Shown here: positions 1 to 11,464 of the stretch, piece after piece
Layout: each line of letters opens with the position of its first letter
How positions within the stretch are numbered: the first letter of the stretch is position 1
Source: Lolium rigidum
Lineage: Eukaryota; Streptophyta; Magnoliopsida; Poales; Poaceae
DNA: 64,000 nucleotides
Reading direction: 5' to 3'
Assembly (NCBI RefSeq): GCF_022539505.1
Contig: NC_061514.1
Span: 35,059,769 to 35,123,768 of the forward strand
Made by a program: the position numbers and the translations under genes
The notes under the pieces: model-generated
Database searches by the model: none
Told to the model about the DNA's origin: nothing
The model's input: the letters and a program-made list of their open reading frames with translations, nothing else

Positions 1-163
1 TATGGCGGCGCGGCCAGGGTGGGGCCCGCGCCACCACGTGGGGACGCGCCCTCGTGCGTCTCCTCCGCTCTGATTCGATCTCGTAATTTTTCATATTTCC
101 TAAAAATAGCAAAAATATTGTTCGGAAAGTTAAACGCGGACTTTTTACTACCAGAACTGTTAC
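1..163 (-). other. 3' non-coding end of element A
   Basis: This stretch lies downstream of the integrase of the minus-strand Athila-lineage element. It has no open frame that continues the polyprotein. Its first 30 bases resemble a GC-rich stretch inside A's own LTR near 13200, but the TGATACGTC terminus of an LTR is not present, so the left LTR should lie outside the window. Confidence 0.5.
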
Positions 164-764
164 CTATTCAAAGTCGAACTCTCTGAGAACTATCAATTTG
201 TTGTTTGATGAAAGTTTCGGAGTCACCACTCGAATAACATCAACATCTTCATTATAAGAATCTCCAGAAATATAATGCTTGAGTCTTTGTCCATTCACCA
301 CTTGTGTGGCATCACCTTTCAGAGAACCAATTTTTATTGCCCCTGAACGATACACCTCCACAACGACATATGGTCCTTCCCATTTTGAGAGTAATTTCCC
401 TGCAAAAAATCTGAGACGACACCGATACAATAGGACTTTATCTCCAATATTAAATTCTCTTTTAATAACTCTTCTATCATGCCATTTCTTAACTTTATCT
501 TTAAAAAGTTTAGCATTCTCATAAGCTTCACTTCTCCATTCATCTAAACAACTCAATTGTAGCAACCTTTTCTTACCGGCGAGTTTAAAATCTTTATTAA
601 GTTCTCTTACAGCCCAATAAGCTTTGTGCTCTAGTTATAAAGGTAAATGACAAGCCTTTCCATAAACCATTTTATAAGGAGACATACCCATAGGATTTTT
701 ATAAGTAGTTCTATAAGCCCACAATGCTTCCTTCAACTTACTAGCCCAATTTTTCCTAGATTTA
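164..764 (-). pseudogene. Element A integrase C-terminal part
   Basis: The frame at 164-565 has the Gypsy integrase C-terminal signature: a helical segment rich in K and R, then FNIGDKVLLYRCRLRF, KWEGPYVV and a small barrel-like domain ending at a stop. Between 566 and 764 the sequence still looks like integrase, but an in-frame stop and frameshifts break it from the catalytic core. In active Gypsy elements this domain binds the cDNA ends. Here it can only be a remnant. Confidence 0.75.
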
Positions 765-1514
765 TTAACGAGTCTTTTGCAAGATAGATTTAATTTCTCT
801 ATTTGATAATTCTACTTGCCCACTAGTTTGAGGATGATAAGCGGAAGCAATCCTATGATTAATAACATATTTAGCAAGAGTTTTTCTAAAACCACCATGA
901 ATAAAATGAGAACCTCCATCAGTCATAATATATCTAGGTACTCCAAACATAGGAAAGATAACATCTAAAAGCATTTTTAAAGAGGTCTCACCATCAGCAC
1001 TTTTTTTGGGTATGGCTTCCACCCATTTAGTAACATAATCAACAGCAACAAGTATATGAGTATTACCTTCTGAAGAAGGGAAAGGACCCATGAAGTCAAA
1101 TTCCCATCAATCAAATGGTTCAATAACAAGAGTATAATTCATAGGCATTTCATTGCGTCTAGATATATTACCAACTCTTTGACATTCATCACAAGATAAG
1201 ATAAACTTCCTTGCATCTTTAAAGAGAGTTGGCCAATAAAAACCTGATTGTAGAACCTTTTGTGCGGTTCTATCTCCGGCGTGATGTCCTCCATAAACAC
1301 TACCATGACACTTACTCAATATCTCTTGTTGTTCATATTCTGGGACACATCTTCGCATAATACCATCCACTCCTTCTTTATATAAGTGTGGGTCATCCCA
1401 AAAATAATGCCTCAAGTTATAAAAGAATTTCCTCCTTTGCTGCGCTGAAAAGGTTGGAGGCAAGTACTTGGAAACAATAAAGTTAGCATAATCAGCATAC
1501 CAAGGACTATCTCG
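765..1514 (-). pseudogene. Element A integrase zinc finger and catalytic core
   Basis: The part at 1107-1514 carries the HHCC zinc-binding module of retroviral-type integrases, with CHGSVYGGHH followed by CDECQRVG. The part at 765-1091 is the catalytic core. The DDE residues are visible as the D of VAVDYVTKW, the D of MTDGGSHF and the E of [10 protein letters not shown]. The two parts are separated by a stop near 1092-1106. The beginning of the domain is cut at 1514 by the insertion of B, and its upstream partner resumes at 8548. Confidence 0.85.
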
Positions 1515-2092
1515 CGAGCTGTTGACGTCAGAAACCCCCTGGCGGGCAGAGACGGGCAACACGGTAGAGCCGGGAACAACTGGGGCTGCGGCTGGCCCCA
1601 GTCCCTCTGAGCGACGGCCCGCAAAGCCTCCTGGTCGCACGCGCCGATGTTTATCACAAGGGCGTGCCACCGACCTATACCAGTCGGGGAAGGTGTGGAT
1701 GATGCCTCGCTTAGTTTCCTGCCGGGGCACACACGTAAACGTTAAATACGAGCCTCGATCGGCTCTCGGGTTATCCCGTGAATCGGCTCAAGAGCCGATC
1801 CACCCATGATTCGAGACGGGGTGTCCGAATATATGGTGGTCCTGCTTGATCAAGGTAAAGCTAATGAGATCTACGACGATTTGGGGTTTTCACCGCATAA
1901 TCGGATCATCCTACTCCGAGGTTGGGCCTCGCGCTCGCGCACGGTGACCATAAGCCGATCCTAGACAGGGCCTAAAAACCAACACGAGGTTGTTCCCCGG
2001 AACATCCTTTCTAGGGCTAGCAAACGTCACCCTACACGCCGCTGGATCCTCCCCCCCTTTGTAAGGCCTAACTATTGCAGATATTAAACTAA

Positions 2093-2360
2093 TCCTTGTA
2101 GAACAAGGAGCAATCGTAACGGACCAGATCTACTAAACTATGATCAAGCGGGGTGCCGCCCCTACGCCTAAGATAGGCGTAAGGGCGGCTAGACATGCAA
2201 GGGTTGCACTACGAAAGCATGAAGCATGAAGAACAATGCTAACCCTAACATGTCTAAGATAACTACGTTGCTCGCCATCAAAAAGGCTTCAGTACGAGCA
2301 ACGCATGAACAACGTAGGCAGGCTTGTGCTGCCTAGATCGCAAGATGCGATCTAGGCAGC
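2093..2360 (-). promoter_or_regulatory. Hairpin array in the LTR leader (AGA triloops)
   Basis: Three inverted repeats share a three-base AGA loop on the plus strand: stem TCCTTGT at 2093-2109, stem GCCGCCCCTACGCCTA at 2155-2189 with one imperfect pair, and a perfect 15-bp stem GCTGCCTAGATCGCA at 2328-2360. A fourth, looser pair (GTTGCTCG with CGAGCAAC) lies between the last two. They sit downstream of the minus-strand TATA box, so they should be in the 5' leader of the element's RNA. Equivalent hairpins are in the B right LTR (8006-8040 and 8182-8208), in C (23566-23600, 23738-23770, 29272-29305, 29443-29475) and in D (55040-55074, 55214-55244). A role in packaging or dimerisation is inference. 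Confidence 0.7.
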
Positions 2361-2463
2361 ATGATGCTACCGGTAGAAACCCTCGAGACGAAGGAGTTGG
2401 CGATGCGCCGAGATTTGTTTGTGGTTGAACGTTGGTTGTTGTTTATTCCATAAACCCTAGATA

Positions 2464-2474
2464 CATATTTATAG
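2464..2474 (-). promoter_or_regulatory. TATA box of the element B LTR
   Basis: The minus strand reads CTATAAATATG here. The matching site is present in the other LTRs of the family. It sets the probable transcript start near 2440 on the minus strand and places the hairpins at 2360-2093 in the RNA leader. Confidence 0.6.
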
Positions 2475-2967
2475 TCCGGGGGACTTTCTAATGTGGGCGT
2501 GCACTAAACCGTGCACGAGTAAGATTCTAACTTCTAAACTAAGATGCGATCTAATATGTTACAGATACATGGGCAATTAAGCCCAACTTGGTAAAAGGCC
2601 GATTCACGTATTTCTCCTATATATATATTCTTCACGTCCATCTTGATCGCGGCCCACCTCTGACTCGGTCAAATCCTGGTGATAACACATGCCCCCCTGG
2701 TTTTGGAAATGACATTTCCAAAATCATTATGCCTTTCTTTCATCGGGTCATGTCGTGGCGGAGCGGAGCTGCCGCGAGAATCCCCATCATGATGCCTTGC
2801 CCCTTCCACTTCTCCATGTGGCCGTAGAATTTTCCTGTTGGGCAACATCTCCTCGGAAGCTGCTGTGGCATTGAATCTCTCTCATATCCCCTTTATTTAA
2901 CCGTTCTAAACAGCTTGCGTCTCCTTCGTCCTCCTCGCATTAGCACCAAAAAACCCCCTGTGCCGCC

Positions 2968-3418
2968 ATGTCTTCCTCCTCTTCCTCCGAGTTTTCCTAC
3001 GGGTCCGACTCCTCCCGCGAGACGCCGCCGGAAATTCGTGCCCCGGAAGACTGGGACGAGGAGAGCCATGCCTCCTCCATTTGGTCTGAGGACGACAAGT
3101 CCTTGACCAGCGGGGATGAAGATCTTCGGTTCCTCGCCGATGGGGAAGCTGGAGCCAAAAGCGAGGACGACCGGTTCTCCCGGGACGGCTGCCCCACCTG
3201 CGAAGAAGAGGGAGAAGAAGACGACGACGACGACGACTCCCTCGAAGGCTACCCGCCGGCGAAGCGCCTCCGCATGTGGTGGGACGACGATAGCGAGCGA
3301 CGACGAAGACGGGGATGAAGCCCCCGTGGAGGGCTACGGGAGTAGCGACGAGGAGCCCATCGGCGGCGGTGCCGACGAGAGTTACGAGGATGACGATGAG
3401 GGCAGTGATGGCCCGTAG
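2968..3418 (+). pseudogene. Opposite-strand ORF of element B: acidic KRxRxW protein, frameshifted
   Basis: The plus strand, antisense to the element, starts MSSSSSSEFSYGSDSS and continues through serine and acid-rich sequence to YPPAKRLRMWWDD at about residue 100. One frameshift near 3290 moves the rest to the neighbouring frame, which reads SDDEDGDEAPVEGYGSSDEE and stops at 3418. Element C carries the intact version at 24382-24804 with the same start, the same PPxKRxRxW module and the same GSSDEE tail. Conservation of the protein across a frameshift argues for past coding. No enzyme domain was recognised. A short basic cluster beside acidic runs suggests a nuclear protein. Opposite-strand ORFs are known in Grande-like and other Tat-lineage elements. 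Confidence 0.65.
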
Positions 3419-3479
3419 ATTAGGATCTAATAGTATAGGCCTAGCAGTAGTAGATTGGTCCATAGACCCTTCTTTTGTT

Positions 3480-4720
3480 CTTCTCCCCTTGAGCAATCGG
3501 CTCCCCATTGTAAGAAATCCCAATGCTAATGAAGAATTTCCTTAGCTTGATTTCGCCGATTTCTTTCATGCTGAGTTTGTCAACTGTTGGCCTAATCCAT
3601 GCTTAGCGACTGATGGTAACGCATCAGCTCCATGATAATCTGCGAGACAGGCCAATTTAGCCATCCCTCCAAGCTAGGCGGCTTCTGCCGATGACGATGA
3701 CACGGCCGATCTTAGAAAGGCGGCGACTTGATCTTTGAGCGAGCGACTTTAAAAGAGCCACAGGAACCGTCTTGGATGCTCAAGCTGATGACTCATGTAA
3801 CGAACACCGCTCTCCCAACCGGTTGTGTCGCGGGGCTAGCCGATTCCAACCAAATCGGCTCCCTAGAGCAACGACCTTTAGGGCGAGCTGCCCCCGAGCC
3901 TTAATGAAGGCGAATCAGCCACATGTGCCGACATTAGCCTTTACTCATGACGTAGCCCCAAGCAGAGAACCTTCAAGGTGAGCTGCCCCCCGAGTTTCTT
4001 CAGTTCTTCCTGCGCCTTGCCAGTTAGATCGGCTCCTTTCCTTTAGTAGGTCTGATGCGATCCATCCTTGACCTGATCCGCACGTCCAGGCTGCTCTTGG
4101 CCTTGTCCTTGAAGAGAAGATCCGAGCTCTTATTCCTCTTGAGTCGATGGCCACGCATCGGCTTCCATATCCTTAAGTCGATGTCTGCTGCATCGGCTGT
4201 GCTCGAAAATTTTCGAATTTTCAGATTTTTAGGCCGACTAATGCATCGGCCCCCATATTCCAATACCCATCACCAAAAGATGAGATGCTTCCGTTGCACA
4301 TCCTTGTATTTTATCCACCTGGGTGCCCCCCGAGCCGATTCTGTCAAGAGAATTGATGGTATCGGCTCTGTTGGATAACATGTTGAACCCAAGCAGAACG
4401 GTGGGTGAAGATAATTTTGGCCGATTGATGGAATCGGCCTCCATGTTGCTTGTTCGAGGAAAGGTTTTGTAATGTCCCTTCATAAATTTTTGGGGCCGAT
4501 CACAAGGATCAGCCTCGCCATGTTTGCTTATTGACGTGTTCTTGTTACTCGTCCAGGCCGGTAGACAGAACCAGCCCAATCTCTGATTTTATCATGTTGG
4601 TGCGCTTGCTGTCGTCCACCTTGAGTGCATCGTGTAATCGTGGAGCACTAAGCTTCGTCGGAAGGACGAGCACCATGTTTGTGCCAGCCGATGTTTCATC
4701 ATCGGCTTTCCTTTGCTTGG
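3480..4720. repeat. GCCGAT/ATCGGC hexamer field of element B
   Basis: About 17 copies of GCCGAT or its complement were counted by eye in 1.24 kb, where fewer than one would be expected by chance. Many face each other as small hairpins, for example GGCCGATT with AATCGGCC at 4418-4440 and AGCCGATG with CATCGGCT at 4687-4708. The same positions in element C (24850-25970) keep the pattern while the sequence between them differs. The stretch has no coding frame of note. Confidence 0.75.
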
Positions 4721-7312
4721 GCGCCACTCCATTTTCCGTGGACGACCCTCTTCATCCAGGGTTCGCCGAACCTTTGCAGCCGGATCAGGCCTTGCCTTCC
4801 TCAAAGTATGCAAGTATAACCTCTCGGCTTCTTCTAGGCCGCGCAATCGTTGAACCCTGCGTTTACGGGAACGGCTGAGTCCGTCGAGGCACCACCTTGG
4901 CCGGTGGTACTGTCTTCTTCTTTTCCCTCGTCTTCTGAATCTTCGAGATCTTCCAACCGAGGGACTCAGCTCGTTTGCTCTGTGGCGGGAGAGGTCCTAA
5001 GCGCTCAAACACGGACACGTTGGCTGCCTCCTTCTTCTTCCGGTTGCATTACGGGCAATTGCCGATTGTTGGCAATCGGCTCATTCCTGAATCCCGGCGA
5101 TGCACTGAAGAAGGGACAATCCCGAGTGCCTGTCCTCGTCGTCTTGCTCCCTTGCCTTTCCCTTGGCACAACGCTCGTGCTCCTCCTCATCGCGATTATG
5201 CCGACGATGTCTTCGGCTTCTCTAGCCGGACGATCTCTTTCATTATCATCGCTGGACCGTCGGCGTTGGTCGTATCGACTCACATACTTGTTGAGGAGGT
5301 GATCGGAGAGAGGTCGCTGATATCTTATGTTCTTCACTTCTCCCTCTGTTACGTAGCGCTTGCCGTCTTGGCGGAGCCGATCGCGTGGAGCGGCTTCCTC
5401 TGTTTCTTTGCTATGAGAGCAGCTGCCCTCATCTCCATCCTCGCCAGCGTGGTGTCCAAGATCTACCATGTTGATATTGCACAGGAAACCCGGCTGGCAC
5501 CCTGCATGGCAAGTATAATCCACCATGTTTACGGCGGGAAAGGGGTGTGTGTCGACCTTCATGGCGTATTGGTTGAAAATCAACCGTCCGTTTTCTATCG
5601 CCGCTTGGATGTGCTGACGCCACACCCTGCAGTCGTTGGTGGCATGGGAGAGCGAGTTATGCCATTTGCGGTATGGCTTTCCATTCAGCTCTTGCGCCGT
5701 GGGGAATTTGAGACCGTCAGGTATCTTCAACTGCTTTTCCTTGAGTAGGAGGTCGAAGATTTGCTCAGTCTTGGTCACGTCAAAATCAAATCCCCTGGGC
5801 GGGCCTGGTGGCTTTACCCATTTGCAGGACACGGGGGTTCCTACCCGAGTCCACTCAGCCACTTGCTACTTCTTGGTCTCCCGCGAGGAACTTCGTCTTC
5901 CTGCGCATCGACCCGGGGCTACTGCACGCTTGAACTTGTCTTGGTACGGAGTCCGGGTGGCGGCTGTTCATATGCTGAAAGTTTCGAACCACGTGCGCCA
6001 GCGAGGGATAATCTGCTTGGGAGGCCATGTCCTTGAGCTGTGTTGCAAGGCCTGCTACTGCCAACTCGACTGCTTCCTTTTCAATTATACGAACCGAAAA
6101 GCATCGGTTCCTAATGGTCCTGAAGCGCTGGATGTATTCTGTCACAGTTCTCCGCGCTTCGACGTAGTTGTGCTAGATCGGCAATGCTAGACTCGGAAGC
6201 TTCGAATGATACTTGCTCATGGAACTGCTCTTCCAAGCTGCTTCCAAGTTTGGATGGAGTTCGGTGGTAGCGATGTGTACCACCCGAAAGCCGATCCTGT
6301 GAGGGACTGTGAGAAGAACCTCACGCGCAACTCATCTGACGCTGAGATCGTGCCCAGCTGTGCCAAATATCGGCTCACATGCTCGATAGAGCTGGACCCA
6401 TCTGATCCACTAAACTTTGTGAAGTCTGGGAGCCGATATTTGGGTGGCAGCGGGATCAGTTCGTAGCTGTTGGGGTACGGCTTGGTGTTGCCGAACGCTT
6501 TCCTTTTTGGCATCATACCGAACTGATCTTTCAGAATTGTACAAATCTGATCCGCTGTGATGGCTGAAGGTGTCGAACCCTGAAGATTCGCCGGGGTGGC
6601 ATACTTAACCAGCCATGCTTGTTTTTACGGTTCTAAGCCAAGCTGCGGGAGCTGGGCTTTGGAGGTTTGTCGGGGCGGCGTACTTAGCCAGCCACGGCCG
6701 CTTCTCGGGATCGGCTCTCGACGTTCCTCCTGCCGTTCCGGAGGCCGCTGTTATTGCGGCTCGGTTCGAGAGTGCCCGGGCGTTGCGGTCCGGCACGTAT
6801 GCGCACGCGTATCCGTGCGGGACCTCCTTAGGTGGCTCGGGCAGGAATTGGTAGTCACTAGGATCACCACCAACCTTGTAGACGACGTATGCCGATGGAT
6901 TCGGCGGTTCCGGTGCTACCCATGCGAACGGGCTGGGGCTGGAGCGGCATCTCTCCTTTGAAAGTCCCCGAGCCGGTCCCGACGGGAGTACCGGTGACTC
7001 ATGATTTCCTGGACGACGCGCGAGCGACACGCTCCAAGGTGTTCACCGAGGCTCTCGAGTGGCGGTGCGGCGAATGAGCCACCATGTAGTTGATCTCCTG
7101 CCGCGGCGACACTGGTGCGTTCTTCGACGGGGCGGACAGGTCCACTCCATCGAGCGCGCCTTCAGGTGTGAAACCCTTCCACCGACGCCATGGGAGCGGG
7201 TTCGGTGGAAGGAGCCGATGAGTTCGGCTTCGAGGGTTGCCTTGATCTCGTCATGCTTCTTCTTGAGCTCATCGAGCGGATCCGCATATGTGACCGGAGT
7301 ATCTTCCGCCAT
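4545..7312 (-). pseudogene. Element B gag region, protease deleted
   Basis: Gag starts at the ATG at 7312 (MAEDTPVTYADPLDELKKK). It can be followed through several broken frames: the N-terminal part (6605-7312), the retrotransposon gag core with FTKFSGSDGSSSIEHVSRYL and GSAFGWYTSLP (5855-6516), and a linker and zinc-knuckle-like region (5005-5862). In the last part (4545-4846) APRL is followed almost at once by the KVDD...VLSTGL tail. Element D has about 530 bp of protease at that point, so B has lost it. No reverse transcriptase or integrase follows. Confidence 0.8.
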
Positions 7313-7350
7313 CTCGGATGTAGATGGCGATGTCGTGGATGTCGTCGGCG

Positions 7351-7368
7351 GTCCCACCGGGCGTGCCG
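7351..7368 (-). other. Primer binding site of element B
   Basis: The minus strand reads CGGCACGCCCGGTGGGAC, five bases inside the 5' LTR. Element D has TGGCACGCCCGGTGGGAC at 54386-54403, which has the TGG start expected for a site pairing with a tRNA 3' end. B differs from it in the first base. Confidence 0.6.
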
Positions 7369-7372
7369 AATG

Positions 7373-8542
7373 TGTTGACGTCGAAACCCCTCGGCGGGCG
7401 GAGACGGGCAACACGGTAGAGCCGGGAACAAGCTGGGGCTGCGGCTGGCCCTGGTCCCTACGAGCGACGGCCCGCAAAGCCTCCCGGTCGCACGCGCCGA
7501 TGTTTATCACAAGGGCGTGCCACCGACCTATACCTGGTCGGGAAGGTGTGGATGATGCCTCGCTTGGTTTCTGCGGGGCACACACGTAAACGTTAAATAC
7601 GAGCCTCGATCGGCTCTCGGGTTATCCCGTGAATCGACTCAAAGAGCCGATCCACCCATGATTCGAGACGGGGTGTCCGAATATATGGTGGTCCTGCTTG
7701 ATCAAGGTAAAGCTAATGAGATCTACGACGATTTAGGGTTTTCACCGCATAATCGGATCATCCTACTCCGAGGTTGGGCCTCGCGCTCGCGCACGGTGAC
7801 CGTAAGCCGTTCCTAGACGAGGCCTAAAAACCAACACGAGGTTGATCCCCGGAACATCCTTTCTAGGGCTAGCAAACGTCACCCTACACGCCGCTGGATC
7901 CTCCCCCCTTTGTAAGGCCTAACTATTGCAGATATTAAACTAATCCTTGTAGAACAAGGAGCAATCGTAACGGACCAGATCTACTAAACTATGATCAAGT
8001 GGGGTGCCGCCCCTACGCCTAAGATAGGCGTAAGGGCGGCTAGACATGCAAGGGTTGCACTACGAAAGCATGAAGCATGAAGAACAATGCTAACCCTAAC
8101 ATGTCTAAGATAACTACGTTGCTCGCCATCAAAAAGGCTTCGGTACGAGCAACGCATGAACAAGCGTAGGCAGGCTTGTCTTGCCTAGATCGCAAGATGC
8201 GATCTAGGCGGCATGATGCTTACGGTAGAAACCCTCGAGACGAAGGAGTTGGCGATGCGCCGAGATTTGTTTGTGGTTGAACGTTGGTTGTTGTTTATTC
8301 CATAAACCCTAGATACATATTTATAGTCCAGGGGACTTTCTAATGTGGGCGTGCACTAAACCGTGCACGAGTAAGATTCTAACTTCTAAACTAAGATGTG
8401 ATCTAATATGTTACAGATACATGGGCAATTAAGCCCAACTTGGTAAAAGGCCGATTCACGTATTTCTTCTATATATATATATTTTTTCACGTCCATCTTG
8501 ATCGCGGCCCACCTCTGACTCGGTCAAATCCTGGTGATAACA
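7373..8542 (-). repeat. Element B 5' LTR
   Basis: This is the partner of 1520-2687, with the same TGTTGACGTC and GATAACA ends. The few substitutions and one-base indels between the two LTRs point to a fairly recent insertion. The leader hairpins are kept, although the outermost pair of the 15-bp stem is lost here. Confidence 0.9.
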
Positions 8543-8547
8543 CGAGC

Positions 8548-9573
8548 TCACCTTTATTACAGCCAATTGTTCATTTGAAAACTATCATTAACAGGAATAG
8601 GATCATAAGCAATATTTTCCAATCTAGATAAATTATCAGCAACAGGATTATCAACACCTTTCCTATCTATAATATGTAAATCAAATTCTTGCAAAAGAAG
8701 CACCCATCTAATAAGCCTTGGCTTAGCATCTTTCTTTTCCATAAGGTACCTAATTGCAGCATGATCAGTATGAATTGTGACTTTTGAATCAACAATATAA
8801 GGTCTAAACTTGTCACAAGCAAAAACTACAGCTAATAATTTTTTTTCTGTTGTAGCATAATTTCTTTGAGCAGCATCAAGAGTCTTACTAGCATAATGAA
8901 TAACATTCAATTTTTTATCTACTCGCTGTCCAAGAATAGCACCTACAGCAAAATCACTAGCATCACACATAATTTCAAAAGGTAAATTCCAATTAGGAGG
9001 TTCAACTACAGGAGCAGTTGTTAAGGCTTTCTTTAGAGTTTCAAAGGCTTCCTTACAATCATCATCAAACACAAAAGGTACATATTTTTGAAGAAGATTA
9101 GTAAGAGGCTTTGAAATTTTAGAGAAATCTTTAATAAATCTCCTATAAAAACCTGCATGACCAAGAACACTACGAACACCTTTAACATCCCTAGGATAGG
9201 GCATCTTCTCAATTGCTTCAACTTTAGCTCTATCAACTTCAATACCTCTCTCAGAAATTTTATGTCCCAATACAATTCCTTCATTAACCATAAAGTGGCA
9301 TTTCTCCCAATTAAGAACAAGGTTAGTTTCTTCACATCTCTGCAAAACTTTATCAAGATTTCGCAAACAATTATCAAAAGAATTCCCATAGACAGAAAAA
9401 TCGTCCATGAATACCTCTACAATCTTTTCACAAAAGCCATGAAAAATAGCAGACATGCATCTTTGAAAAGTAGCAGGAGCATTACATAAACCAACAGGCA
9501 TACGCCTATAAGCATAAGTTCCATAGGGACAAGTGAAAGTGGTTTTCTCTTGATCTTTAGTTCTAACGAGCAA
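8548..9573 (-). pseudogene. Element A reverse transcriptase palm and RNase H
   Basis: The frame contains [20 protein letters not shown] and the catalytic FMDD box ([12 protein letters not shown]). Then come the connection and an RNase H with [29 protein letters not shown] and [12 protein letters not shown]. It ends near [12 protein letters not shown], as expected before integrase. A one-base loss near 8575 creates a premature stop. In the other frame the sequence runs on into the target site of B and resumes at 1514. Confidence 0.88.
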
Positions 9574-9595
9574 TTTGTGAAAACCCGAATAACCA

Positions 9596-10576
9596 TCAAG
9601 AAAGCGAGAAATGAGTATTTTTAGATAACCTTTCTAGCATTTGATCAATAAAAGGTAAAGGGTAATGATCCTTCTTAGTAACTTTATTAAATTTTCGATA
9701 ATCAATGCACATTCTATACCCTACAACTACTCTTTGAGGGATAAGCTCATCATTATCATTAGGTACAACAGTTATTCCTCCTTTCTTAGGAACACAATGC
9801 ACATGACTAACCCATCTACTATCAGCAATAGGATATATAATACCAGCTTCAAGAAGTTTTAATACCTCATTCCTTACCACATCCTTCATCTTAGGAATTA
9901 AACGACGCTGATGTTCAACAACAGGCTTTGCATCATCTTCAATGTTGATGGCATGTTGGAAAATAGCGGGAGAAATCCCCTTCAAGTCATCAAGAGTGTA
10001 GCCAATAGCTCCTCGGTGTTTCTTCAATATTTCCAATAATCTTTCTTCCTCAAAATCTGAAAGCTTAGCACTAATAATAACAGGATATGTTTTCTTATCA
10101 TCAATATAAGCATACTTAAGATTATCAGGCAACGGTTTCAAATCAAAAATAGGATCTTCCTTTGGTGGTGGTGTTGTACCTAGATCTTCAACCGGTAAGT
10201 CATGTTTAAGAATAGGTTGATGAAGGAAAATTTCATCAAGCTGATTCATTTCTTCCCTAAAGACTTCACTCTCATGATCCTCCAAATGTTGCTGCAAAGG
10301 ATTACTAGGAGCAAGATCAATAGATGCAAGCTGTTCAACTCTAAAATCATTATTAGGCAATTCAGCTTTATAAGGAACTTTGGCAAATTTAGAGAAATTA
10401 AACTCATAAGATTCACCAACAAATTTAGTCACAATTTTCTCTTTCTTGCAATCTATAATAGCTCCACAAGTATTTAGAAAAGGTCTACAAAAAATGATAG
10501 GACAAGTCTTACTAGCAGCAGAAACAAGTACCAAAAAGTCAGCAGGATATTTAATCTTACCACATAGAACTTCCAC
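9596..10576 (-). pseudogene. Element A protease-RT linker and N-terminal reverse transcriptase
   Basis: The protein begins within the protease region (KIKYPADFLVLV, TCPIIFCRPFLNT) and passes through a variable acidic linker. It then enters the reverse transcriptase fingers with HQRRLIPKMKDVVRNEVLKL, SRWVSHVHCVPKKGG and RMCIDYRKFNKVTKKDHYPL. A frameshift at about 9590 breaks it from the palm domain that follows. Confidence 0.85.
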
Positions 10577-10621
10577 ATCTCGAACAATACCAATAGGAGA
10601 GATAGTTTCTCTATTAGCTAG

Positions 10622-11437
10622 CTAGCCGAATAACCACATCAATATCTTCAAGTTCACAAGAACCAATTTCATGCATGATTTCCTTGTAAAGCTCATAAGG
10701 AATGGCACTAATACTTGCACCAATATCGCATAAACCATAATAACAATGATCACCAATCTAACAGAGAGCATAGGAACACTAGCTTTCCTAGACTTACTAG
10801 GATGTGAAACAATATTAGAAGCATCTTCACAGAAAATGATGTGACCGTCTTCTACATTTTCAGTCACAAGATCTTTAACTATTGCAATAGCAGGTTCAAT
10901 ATTTATTTGCTCCTCAGGTTCTATAGGTTTCTTTGCACTTTTATTAACCACACTAGTTATAACAGAATACTCCTTCATTTTAGCAGGGAAATGAGTTTTT
11001 TCAATATAAGCTTCAGGAAGAATATGATCAACAGTTTTAATTTCAACACATTTACCTATAGGTGAATCAGTTTTATCTTTATAAGGTTCATGATACTTAT
11101 TAAAGTTCTTCCTAGGCAATTCAAAATGAGAGGCAAAAGCTTTATAAAAATTTGCAACAACTTGAGAGTCAAGACCATAAGTAGCACTCATATTACGAAA
11201 TTTATCAGTATCCATAAAAGTTTCAATGCATTCGTAATCATAATTTATACCCGACTCTCGCCTTTGTCGTTCTCCCATCCTTCGAGTATTCTCCCGAATC
11301 CGATCAAGAAGGTCCCATTTAAACTCTTCTTTGTTGCGCGTGAATGATCCGGAACAAGCGAGTATCCAGCAAGGTTTTATCTTGAAAAGAAAGTCTTGCA
11401 TAGTAATTATCAATGATGATATTACCGGGAAGCTCAT
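10622..11437 (-). pseudogene. Element A gag C-terminal and protease-side region
   Basis: A long frame continues from gag with a Lys-rich segment and a region ending toward the protease. Similar low-complexity spacers occur between gag and protease in Athila elements. No catalytic D-[ST]-G motif can be read in frame, and the end is frameshifted relative to 9596-10576. Confidence 0.6.
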
Positions 11438-11464
11438 GAATGGGGCATTTGAGCATTAAAGACT

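Larger units (their letters stand above)
1520..2687 (-). repeat. Element B 3' LTR
   Basis: The LTR starts TGTTGACGTC and ends GGTGATAACA on the plus strand, giving the TG...CA ends of an LTR. Read on the minus strand it has a TATA box at 2464-2474 and an AATAAA-like signal shortly after. It also holds a series of hairpins between 2360 and 2093, and near 1757-1800 a stem made of GATCGGCTCT and its complement. Confidence 0.9.
1520..8542 (-). mobile_element. Element B: complete non-autonomous Gypsy element nested in A
   Basis: Two LTRs of about 1.17 kb (1520-2687 and 7373-8542) that look about 95% or more identical by eye bound the element. Perfect 5-bp target duplications CGAGC lie at 1515-1519 and 8543-8547. 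Sense is minus, shown by the primer binding site (7351-7368), the gag frames and a purine tract next to the left LTR (2688-2700). The interior holds a degraded gag region but no protease, reverse transcriptase or integrase, so movement would have needed enzymes in trans. A plus-strand ORF and a GCCGAT-rich field fill the space where pol would be. Elements C and D belong to the same family. Confidence 0.9.
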
